From positions 186,001 to 250,000 of the forward strand of contig CANIGJ010000001.1 in assembly GCA_947467145.1 (NCBI GenBank): a stretch of 64,000 nucleotides of DNA. The letters are read 5' to 3'. Source of the DNA: Rhodospirillaceae bacterium. Lineage in GTDB: Bacteria > Pseudomonadota > Alphaproteobacteria > Rhodospirillales > UBA2165. Made by a program: the position numbers and the translations under genes. The notes under the pieces are model-generated. The model was not told the DNA's origin. It worked only from the letters and a program-made list of their open reading frames with translations, and searched no databases. Position 1 is the stretch's first letter. Every line of letters starts with the position of its first letter. Of the stretch, positions 55,623-63,201 are shown one piece after another.

Positions 55623-57167
55623 TTATTTGAAACGGACGCGATCGAGCTCGAACCCATAGGGATGTTTGTGGCCACCCAGCAATTCGACATCCTTCTGTGC
55701 CAGCACCATCGCCGGAATGCGATTGAGCGGCATCAGATAGGCTTCCTCGTTCGATTTGTTGAACATGTTTTTATAGATCTGCGCACGCTTGACCGGATCG
55801 AGCTCGCTGCGGGCATCGAGCGACCATTTGAGCAGATCGGCGTCTTCGTTGTAGTTACGCACATTCGGCAGGAAATAATATTCCGCCGTGTTGTCGAGAT
55901 CGGGCTGACCGACCGAGTTGTCCCACAAGGTGACGATCGCCGGTACGCCGTCGATGCGCTTCTTGACGAACACCGGGAACGGCGCGGTTTCGACGGAGGC
56001 TTTGATGCCGACCTTCTGCCACATGCCGGCGACGGCTTCCGCCGCATCGCGGCCTTCGCCCCAGGTGAGGATAGGCATGGGGAAGCCGTTGCCATAGCCC
56101 GCTTCCGCCATCAGCTTCTTCGCCTTGGCGGGATCGTATTCCGGCAGCGGCGAAGACGAGTCGCAATATTTGATCAGCGGCGAGCAGACCGTGGCGAGCG
56201 GCGGCATGCTGGCGACCGCCGGATGCAGCAGCCCGCGCAGATTGTTACGATCGATCGCATGCATCACCGCCTGGCGCATGCGCTTGTCGGTGAAGATCTT
56301 GTTGCCCGAGCGCGCCTTCACGTCGAGCTTCAGAAAGTTGAACGACACCGAATCGGCGACATGAACCTGGAAGTTCGGGTTCTTGGCAAAGTTCTCGGCC
56401 AGGTCGCGGTCGATCGAATACATGATGTCCTGATCGCCGCGCAGCATGCGCGCCGTCTGCGTCTGGGCATCGAACACCGGATCGACCTGGATATACTTCA
56501 CCTGCCCGGCCGGCTTGCCGACGTTACCGTGCTTATAGCCGTCGAAGCGCTCCATCGTGATGCCGGCCTGATCGTCGATCTTGGTTACCTTGTAAGGACC
56601 GCTGCCGACCGGTTTGTTGCCGAAGAATTCGCGCTTCTCGAGCTTGGAATGGATGTGCTTCGGGATGACCGACGGGAACTGCGTCAGCTTGCCGAGGAAC
56701 ACCGCCATCGGTTCCTTGGATTTCAAACGGAAGGTCGTCGCATCGACCTTCTCGTACTTATCGAACCAGCCGATGCGGGTATCTTGGAAGCGATACTTCG
56801 CGGTCGGGTCCATCATGAATTGGAAGGTGTATTCGATATCTTCGACGGTGACGGGCTGGCCGTCCGAGAACGTGAGTCCCGGGGTCAGCTTGAACTCCAT
56901 CGTCAGAGAATCGATGTATTTCCATGACGACGCGGCGCCGGCGATATACTCCTTCTTTTCCTCGTCGTAATTGACAAGGGTGTCGAACACCATGCGGCTC
57001 GCCACCGTGCCCTCGGGCCCACCTTCGTAATAAGAATCGACCAGGCGAACGGGCTGATAGAATGCCACCCGCATCGTGTCCTTGGATTTTTGTGCTACGG
57101 CGGGTGCTGCGACAGCAAGCGCCAGAATCGGGGCGCACGTCGCCCATAGAACGGACTTCAACCGCAT
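55623..57167 (-). CDS. ABC transporter solute-binding protein, family 5 (6 of 6)
   Basis: A 514-residue paralogue of the preceding gene (shared QKSKDTMRVAFYQPVRLVDS, LGKLTQFPSVIPKHIHSKL). Signal peptide ends APAVA. The C-x6-C pair is CSPLIKYC. Copies 5 and 6 share one opening motif and copies 1-4 another, so the six fall into two subgroups. GGGAGGAG precedes the ATG. It follows, on the same strand, the TPP enzyme gene at 57293-59089. Confidence 0.92.
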   Translation of the reverse strand: MRLKSVLWATCAPILALAVAAPAVAQKSKDTMRVAFYQPVRLVDSYYEGGPEGTVASRMVFDTLVNYDEEKKEYIAGAASSWKYIDSLTMEFKLTPGLTFSDGQPVTVEDIEYTFQFMMDPTAKYRFQDTRIGWFDKYEKVDATTFRLKSKEPMAVFLGKLTQFPSVIPKHIHSKLEKREFFGNKPVGSGPYKVTKIDDQAGITMERFDGYKHGNVGKPAGQVKYIQVDPVFDAQTQTARMLRGDQDIMYSIDRDLAENFAKNPNFQVHVADSVSFNFLKLDVKARSGNKIFTDKRMRQAVMHAIDRNNLRGLLHPAVASMPPLATVCSPLIKYCDSSSPLPEYDPAKAKKLMAEAGYGNGFPMPILTWGEGRDAAEAVAGMWQKVGIKASVETAPFPVFVKKRIDGVPAIVTLWDNSVGQPDLDNTAEYYFLPNVRNYNEDADLLKWSLDARSELDPVKRAQIYKNMFNKSNEEAYLMPLNRIPAMVLAQKDVELLGGHKHPYGFELDRVRFK

Positions 57168-57194
57168 AAACTCCTCCCTGTTGGCGAAGGAAAT

Positions 57195-57212
57195 GGCCTC
57201 CGTTCGGAGGCC
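57195..57212. other. Hairpin between TPP gene and solute-binding protein 6
   Basis: GGCCTCCG (57195-57202) and CGGAGGCC (57205-57212) form an 8-bp stem with a 2-base loop. The minus-strand tail is CATTTCC, only weakly T-rich, so it is a possible rather than convincing terminator for the TPP gene. Confidence 0.45.
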
Positions 57213-57292
57213 GTTGCTAATGCGGAAAGCCTAACACGTGGGTGCCAGCCCACCAAGAATTAGATTATCCTCATGGGCGGGCGTCGTTTGCG

Positions 57293-59089
57293 TTAGCGGA
57301 ATTGCGTGACCGTATCGACCAAAGCGGGCTTGCCCGATTTGACCACGGCGATAGCGCGCCGCAATGCGGGCCCCAGATCCTTGCCCAATTCCACGCGATC
57401 TTCGGCATACCAGCCCATGGAGCGCGCGAGGCCGGCGAAATCGATTTCGGGCTTCACGATATCCATACCGATATAGGCCCGATCGACCGGGGTGCCACGA
57501 TGGCGCGCCATGCGGATCTGATGTTCCCAGTCATTGTAGTAGGCGCGGTTATTGTACATCACGACCAACATCGGGATCTTGTATTTGGCGGCGACCCAGA
57601 GCGCGCCCGGATCGAACATCAGATCGCCGTCCGGCTGGATATCAACGACCAGACGGCCCTTGTCGCGATGCGCGAGCGCCACACCCAAGGAAATACCGAT
57701 CTGCGTCGCAGTGCCGAGCGCCGAGCCCGGATAACGGTACGGCTTGTCGAAGTCCCACAGCCGATGGGTCCAGCCTGAGCAATTGCCGGCCGTCAGCACC
57801 CAATCTTCGTCCTTGATGGCATCCCACACTTCGGACGCCAGTCGCGCGGTCGCCATGGGCTTCGCATCCCAGTTCTCGCGGGCCCGTTTGACGTTGCGCG
57901 TGCGCGCTTCGTTATGCAGCTTGGTGAGGCGCTTGCCACGCGTATCGGCGGTTTTGCTCTGCAGGCGCGAACGCGTGAGGCGGCGGCGCACCAAACGGGT
58001 GAGTTCGGGGATCGCCAGGCTGGTATCTGCCAAGATGCGAATGTCGGCATCCTTGAGCGGACCGAAATCGGTCGACCAGCTCGAGATTTCCAACTCGCCG
58101 AAGCTGATGTCGATCCATTTGGCGCTTTTCGGCACCTTGCTGACGATCTTGCGCGTCACGCTGTCCAGCACATGCGTGATGCGCGCCGAATCGCGCGTAT
58201 CGAGACAGAGGATAAGATCGGCGGTCTTGAGCGCCTCGGCCGCGCACTGGGTCATGTTCAGCGGATGGCGCGTCGGGAAATTGAACCGCGCGCCGACATC
58301 GATGACGCCGGCCGACAGGTTCTCGGCCAAGTCCACGAGATCGTCGTACCCGATCGGGGCACGGCAGGTCCAATCGGCGATGAGGATCGGGTTCTTGGCG
58401 GCCACCAGCATGTCGGCGACCTGGGTGAGCGCCGCCGGATCGGGCGCCATGCGCGTCGGCACCCGGGGCTTGTTCGGATCGGGCAAGGGCACCGGATGCG
58501 GCAGTTTCGATTCCAGCAGGGTCGCATCGTAGCAGGTGTAAACCGGGCCCTGCGGCTCGGTCATCATCACGCTGTAGGCGCGGGCAAAGGATTCCGGCAC
58601 GGCGTCGATCGTATGGGGCTGATCGTCCCACTTGGTGTAATCGCGAATCGCATTGCCCTGCACATTGGCGGTATGGATCCAGTCGGTGCGCGGGCGGCGC
58701 ACGGCGGCATCCATCGGGCCGGTCGCCCCCATGATGAAGATGGGGGCACGATCGATATAGGCGTAATAGACCGCCATGCAGGCATGCAGCAGACCGACGA
58801 CATTGTGCAGGATCACCGGCAGGGGCTCGCCGGTCGCCTTGGCATAGCCGTGCGCCATCTGGATCGCGATGTTCTCGTGCGGGCACAGGATCATCTGCGG
58901 ATCGTCCTGGCCGTAATTGACCATCGAATCGTGCAGGCCGCGGAAGCTGGCGCCGGGATTGAGCGGCACGAACGGAAAATCGAACTGGCGCATCAGATCG
59001 ACGATGACGTCGGAATTCCAACGGACCTTGTTGGGAACGAGTTTCTTACGCCGCCGCTTGGACGCGGACACTTTCGCCGATTTAGCCAA
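57293..59089 (-). CDS. Thiamine pyrophosphate-dependent enzyme (third copy)
   Basis: A 598-residue TPP enzyme and close paralogue of that at 48645-50417. The cofactor-activating Glu is in CPHENIAIQMAHGYAKATG (near residue 70). The Mg/TPP motif is QPDGDLMFDPGAL (near residue 487), where the usual GDG is PDG, though the Asp and Gly are kept. The only start is TTG at 59089 with GGGGGAG eight bases before it; a basic Lys/Arg-rich stretch opens the protein. It lies next to solute-binding proteins and diverges from the dihydroxyphthalate-decarboxylase-like gene. Substrate unknown. Confidence 0.84.
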   Translation of the reverse strand: MAKSAKVSASKRRRKKLVPNKVRWNSDVIVDLMRQFDFPFVPLNPGASFRGLHDSMVNYGQDDPQMILCPHENIAIQMAHGYAKATGEPLPVILHNVVGLLHACMAVYYAYIDRAPIFIMGATGPMDAAVRRPRTDWIHTANVQGNAIRDYTKWDDQPHTIDAVPESFARAYSVMMTEPQGPVYTCYDATLLESKLPHPVPLPDPNKPRVPTRMAPDPAALTQVADMLVAAKNPILIADWTCRAPIGYDDLVDLAENLSAGVIDVGARFNFPTRHPLNMTQCAAEALKTADLILCLDTRDSARITHVLDSVTRKIVSKVPKSAKWIDISFGELEISSWSTDFGPLKDADIRILADTSLAIPELTRLVRRRLTRSRLQSKTADTRGKRLTKLHNEARTRNVKRARENWDAKPMATARLASEVWDAIKDEDWVLTAGNCSGWTHRLWDFDKPYRYPGSALGTATQIGISLGVALAHRDKGRLVVDIQPDGDLMFDPGALWVAAKYKIPMLVVMYNNRAYYNDWEHQIRMARHRGTPVDRAYIGMDIVKPEIDFAGLARSMGWYAEDRVELGKDLGPALRRAIAVVKSGKPALVDTVTQFR

Positions 59090-59221
59090 CTCGAATGCTC
59101 CCCCTATTCGTTTGTACGTACATTAGAAACCGAGAGCGCAGCGATTGCCAAGCACAGCCTGCTCCGCTTCAATGCCGCCAACGCCGAACCGGCGGCGACC
59201 AATCACCTTTCAGGGGCCTTC
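59090..59221. promoter_or_regulatory. Divergent intergenic region with TGTACGTACA palindrome
   Basis: A 132-bp gap between TPP gene and decarboxylase-like gene. TGTACGTACA at 59113-59122 is a perfect 10-bp palindrome in an AT-richer context, a plausible operator for coordinated control. Confidence 0.4.
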
Positions 59222-60211
59222 ATGTCCGATCTCAATTTGACCATCGCCTGTAGCGACTACGACCATGTCCGCGATTTCGCGAGCGGGCGCGTGAAGGCCG
59301 AGGGCATCGACGCCCGCTTCCTGGAGTACGGCGTCGAGGAGATCTTCTACCGCTTCCTCAATTTCCGCGAATGGGATGTCTCGGAACTGTCATTCGGCAA
59401 ATATGTGTCGATGAAGTCGCAGAACGACATCTCGATCACCTCGATCCCGGTCTTTCCGTCGCGCGTCTTCCGCGTCTCGTCGATCTATGTGCGGTCCGAC
59501 ACCAAGATGAAGACCATGGCGGATCTGGCCGGCAAGAAGATCGGTCTGCCCGAATGGGCCCAGACGGCCGCCGTCTATAGCCGCGGCTATCTCGCACACG
59601 AGGTCGGCATCCCGCTGACCTCGATCCAATGGTTCCAGGCCGGCGTGAACCAGGCCGGCCGCGCCGAAAAGGTGAAACTGAAGCTGCCGGACGGACTGAG
59701 CCTGACCCCGGTGCCGACCAAGTCGCTCGAACAGATGCTGCTCGACGGCGACATCGACGCCATGTTGTCGGCCCATGCGCCGGATGGCTTCGTCGCCGGC
59801 GATCCGCGCATCGTACGCCTGGTGCCCGACTACCAGCCCATCGAGGAAGCGCATTTCCGCAAAACCGGCATCCTGCCGATCATGCATACCATCGCGGTCC
59901 GCCAGGAGATCGCCGACAAATTCCCCTGGGCGCTGGAAAACCTGTTCAAGGCGTTCGAGGAAGCCAAGAACCGCAGCGTCGAGCGGGTCAAGGAAATCAC
60001 TGCGTCGCGCGTGCCGATCCTGTGGTCGCCAGTGCATGTGCAGCGCACGATGGACATCTTCGAGGGCGATTATTGGCCCTATGGCGTCGAATCCAACCGC
60101 AAGACCCTGGAAGCCTTCCTGCTCTACGCCTTCGAGCAGGGCGTCTGCCATCGCCACCTGAGCCCGGAAGAGCTGTTCCCCAAGAACGTGCTCTCACGGG
60201 TTCGCGTCTGA
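59222..60211 (+). CDS. 4,5-dihydroxyphthalate decarboxylase-like protein (second copy)
   Basis: A 329-residue protein, family member of the 4,5-dihydroxyphthalate decarboxylases by motifs: LTIACSDYDHVRDFASGRV, FLEYGVEEIFYRFLNFREWD, FGKYVSMKSQ, and WPYGVESNRKTLEAF. It is a homologue of 14594-15544. It has no signal peptide, which fits a cytoplasmic enzyme. ATG at 59222 is chosen over the long frame beginning at 57914, because the family begins there; the upstream part of that frame is antisense to the TPP gene. CAGGGGCC precedes the ATG. Decarboxylation of a phthalate-like ring acid is the family's best-known activity; the substrate here is unproven. Confidence 0.75.
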   Translation: MSDLNLTIACSDYDHVRDFASGRVKAEGIDARFLEYGVEEIFYRFLNFREWDVSELSFGKYVSMKSQNDISITSIPVFPSRVFRVSSIYVRSDTKMKTMADLAGKKIGLPEWAQTAAVYSRGYLAHEVGIPLTSIQWFQAGVNQAGRAEKVKLKLPDGLSLTPVPTKSLEQMLLDGDIDAMLSAHAPDGFVAGDPRIVRLVPDYQPIEEAHFRKTGILPIMHTIAVRQEIADKFPWALENLFKAFEEAKNRSVERVKEITASRVPILWSPVHVQRTMDIFEGDYWPYGVESNRKTLEAFLLYAFEQGVCHRHLSPEELFPKNVLSRVRV

Positions 60212-60300
60212 TTCGGCGCCCCGGGAAGCGTCCGCTCGCGTTTTTGACAAAGCGGCGCGCAGGAGTAGACTTTTCCCCAACAGATATAATGAGGCTGGGA

Positions 60301-60507
60301 ATGATCCGACTGTCTTTTTTCACCCTGATGTTTGCCCTGGTAGCTGCACCCGCTTTTGCCCATGAAGGCGCGGGATTGGCTCATTTTCTGACCCAGGCCG
60401 ACCATGTCGCGGGCTTGATCGTGGCCCTCGCCCTGCCGGTGCTGTTCTGGCTGGTGCTGCGCAATAAGCGCCCGGAACCGCAGAAACAAAAGATCCGCAA
60501 AGACTAA
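60301..60507 (+). CDS. Small membrane protein with HupE-like N terminus
   Basis: A 68-residue protein: signal sequence at 1-20 (ending AAPAFA), then HEGAGLAHFLTQADHVAGL and a hydrophobic segment (LIVALALPVLFWLVL), ending in basic RNKRPEPQKQKIRKD. AHEG plus a His a short distance later resembles the start of HupE/UreJ nickel or metal permeases, but only one transmembrane segment is present. Start ATG at 60301 with GAGG six bases upstream; ATG at 60289 is an alternative. A TATAAT lies just upstream. It runs with two cupins. Confidence 0.65.
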   Translation: MIRLSFFTLMFALVAAPAFAHEGAGLAHFLTQADHVAGLIVALALPVLFWLVLRNKRPEPQKQKIRKD

Positions 60508-60528
60508 TAAAAGACCGAGGAGCCGAAC

Positions 60529-61146
60529 ATGGCCAACGACGACGTCGGCGGAAATCCGGAAACCGGTCATCATCGCGTCGCCTCGATGATGGGGCACAAC
60601 CTGCCGACCGACGCCGAACACGAGGCCAAGTTCGAGCGCTGGTCGAAGAAGCGCACCTTCGTGCGCGCGCTCGAAGGCACCTACAGCCATATGGTGAAGG
60701 ACCTCTTCACCCAGCCTCGCGTCTATTCGAGCGCGGATCTGAAGTGGAAGGGCGGCCCGGCGCAATTCGGCAAGAAGGTCATCAATCCGCAACAGAACGC
60801 CGTGACCCAGGCCATCGAATGCCATGTCGATGTCTATTCGCCGGGTGGCGTCAGCGCGAAGCACGGTCACATGAACTCGGCCGTGTTCTACGTCCTGCAA
60901 GGCAAGGGCTACGATATCCACGACGGCAAGCGTTACGACTGGAAAGCGGGCGATGCCATGATCGTCGAGAACGCCTGCGTGCATCAGCACTGCAACGACG
61001 AATCCGCTGACGAAGCCGTCGTCCTGGTCTTCAAGGCGAAGCCGCTGTTCCTGTTCATGCATCTCTTGTTCCAGAAGATGGTGAAATACCCACCCAAAGA
61101 AGTGCCGGTCGGTTACGAAGACTGGACGCCCCCCAAAGAATTCTGA
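60529..61146 (+). CDS. Cupin domain protein, paralogue of the next gene
   Basis: A 205-residue single-cupin protein. The barrel core is at about residues 100-175, with ligands at KHGHMNSAVFYVLQGKGYD (His, His) and VENACVHQHCND (His, His). It resembles the next gene by position and ligand pattern. GAGGAG precedes the ATG. The pair may be subunits of one oxygenase or isomerase. It is followed after 12 bp by its paralogue. Confidence 0.82.
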   Translation: MANDDVGGNPETGHHRVASMMGHNLPTDAEHEAKFERWSKKRTFVRALEGTYSHMVKDLFTQPRVYSSADLKWKGGPAQFGKKVINPQQNAVTQAIECHVDVYSPGGVSAKHGHMNSAVFYVLQGKGYDIHDGKRYDWKAGDAMIVENACVHQHCNDESADEAVVLVFKAKPLFLFMHLLFQKMVKYPPKEVPVGYEDWTPPKEF

Positions 61147-61158
61147 AGAGTTCGGCGC

Positions 61159-61716
61159 ATGACCCTGAAATCCATCGACGATCCGGAACGCGCGCGCCTT
61201 GGCGCCGGCGAGGTCGACTTTTATGCCGAGGCCCTGAAGGCGTCGGAAAGATTCCGCAGCGACTATGATGGGCGCATGCATGTCGTGCCGTCCGAAGCCA
61301 TGCCGTACGAAAATTCGCCCGACGGCTTGATCAAGCATGTGATCAACGAGCGCATGGACACGACGGAATGCTGCGTCGATGCCTATATGCAATTCCTCAA
61401 GCCCGGCCAGAAATCCGGCAAGCATCGCCATCTCAGCGAAGAGATCGTCTTCGTCCTCGAAGGTACCGGGTATGACCTGCATTGGGACGTGAAATTCGAA
61501 TGCTTCGACACCTTCGAATGGGAGTGGGAGACCGAGCCCAAGCGTTACGATTGGAAGCCCGGCGATTTCGTCTATATCCCGCCCTATTGCGCGCATCAGC
61601 ATTTCGCCAATCCCGGCAATGAGGCGCGCTTCCTGTGCATCAACAGCCGCATCGTGAAGGCCATGGGCCTCGATTGGTGGGACCAGCTGGAAGTCGCGGA
61701 AGGGTACAAAAAGTAA
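61159..61716 (+). CDS. Cupin domain protein, second of pair
   Basis: A 185-residue cupin with ligands KHRHLSEEIVFVLEGTGYD (His, His, Glu) and YIPPYCAHQHFAN (His, His), and a longer insert (residues about 112-130) rich in Glu/Trp. Shared tails KRYDWK(A/P)GD link it to the preceding gene. Its TAA is one base before the GTG of the membrane protein gene at 61718, so these are translationally close. Confidence 0.82.
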   Translation: MTLKSIDDPERARLGAGEVDFYAEALKASERFRSDYDGRMHVVPSEAMPYENSPDGLIKHVINERMDTTECCVDAYMQFLKPGQKSGKHRHLSEEIVFVLEGTGYDLHWDVKFECFDTFEWEWETEPKRYDWKPGDFVYIPPYCAHQHFANPGNEARFLCINSRIVKAMGLDWWDQLEVAEGYKK

Positions 61717-61717
61717 G

Positions 61718-62311
61718 GTGTCCTGGCTTGCCTACCTGCTGGCTGGATGGTCGGGCTTTTTCGTCATGTCCTATGAACTGCTGGGTGGGCGCGTGCTCGC
61801 GTCCGACTTCGGCAGCAGCGTGTCGGTCTGGGGCGCGCTCATCACCGTCTTCATGATCGCCCTGTCGATCGGTTACCTGCTCGGCGGCACATTATCCACG
61901 CGGCGCGCATCATTCCGCGATCTCGGCGCGATCCTGGTGCTGCAGGCCGTCACGACGTTCCTGTCGCTCGTGATATCGGAATCCATCCTCGATTGGATCT
62001 TCGCCCACATGGACGATGTGCGCTACGGCGCCCTCACCGCCGCCGCCCTGCTGTTCTTCGTCCCCACCGTGATTTCGGGCATGGTGTCGCCCTACGCCGT
62101 GCGCCTGCTGGTAACCGATGTGCGTGAAAGCGGGCGCTATGCCGGCAAGCTCTTGTTCGTCTCGACCTTCGGCAGTGCCGCCGGCACCATCGTCACATCG
62201 TTCTATCTGGTGCTGTGGTTCGAGGTGAACGAGATCATCTACGGGCTGACCGCGATTTCCATCGCCGTCGGCCTCGCCGCCATGACCAAAAAACCGGCGC
62301 TCGCGGTATGA
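61718..62311 (+). CDS. Membrane half of a split spermidine-synthase-like protein
   Basis: A 197-residue protein with about five transmembrane segments (WLAYLLAGWSGFFVMSYELLGGR, ALITVFMIALSIGYLLGG, ALTAAALLFFVPTVISGMVSPYAV, LFVSTFGSAAGTIVTSFYL, IIYGLTAISIAVGLAA). It matches the N-terminal membrane domain of fused MFS/spermidine synthase proteins. GTG start, one base after the cupin stop. The catalytic half follows as a separate gene overlapping by four bases, so the fusion has been split (or was never fused) in this lineage. Confidence 0.85.
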   Translation: MSWLAYLLAGWSGFFVMSYELLGGRVLASDFGSSVSVWGALITVFMIALSIGYLLGGTLSTRRASFRDLGAILVLQAVTTFLSLVISESILDWIFAHMDDVRYGALTAAALLFFVPTVISGMVSPYAVRLLVTDVRESGRYAGKLLFVSTFGSAAGTIVTSFYLVLWFEVNEIIYGLTAISIAVGLAAMTKKPALAV

Positions 62312-63195
62312 AACGCCTTGCCCTGCTCTGCGCGGCACTCTGGCTTGGGTTCACCAGCATCGCGAACGCGCGCACCGACATCCACAGCGAACGTTCGCTC
62401 TATCGCAACATCGTCGTCTACGAAGAAGACGGCCTGCGCTGCATGATCTTCAACAAGCGTTCGCGCAGCAACGCGCGCCAGACCTGTATGAAGTTGTCGG
62501 CGCCCGACGAGCTGGTGTTCAACTTCACCAAGATGATGATGGCGTCGCTGTATCTCGACCCCAACCCCAAGGACATCCTGATCGTCGGACTGGGCGGCGG
62601 CACGCTCGCCCAGACCCTGCTGAAGATCCTGCCCGAGGCGCGCATCGATGCTGTCGAGGTCGATCGCGCGGTGATCAACGTCGCCGACAAGTTCTTCGAT
62701 GTGCGCCCAGGCGAGCGGCTGGCCATTCACGAGGCCGACGGGCGTACCTTCGTCAAACGCCAGATCGGCAAAAAGACCTACGATCTCGTCATGCTCGATG
62801 CGTTCGACGAGGATTATATCCCCGAACATATGCTGACCCGCGACTTCCTGGCCGAGCTCAAGCAGGTGATGAAGCCCAACGCCGTGCTGGCCGCCAATAC
62901 CTTCACCACATCCGAACTGTACGACCACGAATCGGTGACCTACGCGGCGGCGTTCGGCGAGTTCTATAACCTGAAAACCAACAACCGCATTATTCTCACG
63001 CGTCTCGCCGGTCGTCCGCCCATGAACGAGATCGAGAAGAACGCGGCAAAGTTCGAGGCCGCCTTCAAGCCACTCGGCGTCGGCAAGGATTGGCTGCTGC
63101 CAATGTTCTCGACCCAGATCGATTGGAAGCGCGACGCGCGAATCCTGACCGATCAATATTCGCCGTCGAACCTGCTGAACAGCCGCAGCCGGTAA
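62308..63195 (+). CDS. Catalytic half of a split spermidine-synthase-like protein, signal-peptide bearing
   Basis: A 295-residue Rossmann-fold protein of the polyamine synthase family. It shows IVGLGGGTLAQTLLKILPEA, DAVEVDRAVINVADKFF, and VMLDAFDEDYIPEHM, where polyamine synthases have an acidic, proline-rich segment. The N terminus (MKRLALLCAALWLGFTSIANA) looks like a Sec signal peptide, unusual for an S-adenosyl ligand enzyme. ATG overlaps the membrane gene stop as ATGA. The function may be non-canonical; the substrate is unknown. Confidence 0.85.
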   Translation: MKRLALLCAALWLGFTSIANARTDIHSERSLYRNIVVYEEDGLRCMIFNKRSRSNARQTCMKLSAPDELVFNFTKMMMASLYLDPNPKDILIVGLGGGTLAQTLLKILPEARIDAVEVDRAVINVADKFFDVRPGERLAIHEADGRTFVKRQIGKKTYDLVMLDAFDEDYIPEHMLTRDFLAELKQVMKPNAVLAANTFTTSELYDHESVTYAAAFGEFYNLKTNNRIILTRLAGRPPMNEIEKNAAKFEAAFKPLGVGKDWLLPMFSTQIDWKRDARILTDQYSPSNLLNSRSR

Positions 63196-63201
63196 ACCCC
63201 G

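Noticed and set aside
57914..59221. N-terminal extension of the decarboxylase-like frame
   Set aside because: The extension runs antisense through the TPP gene; the family begins at ATG 59222.
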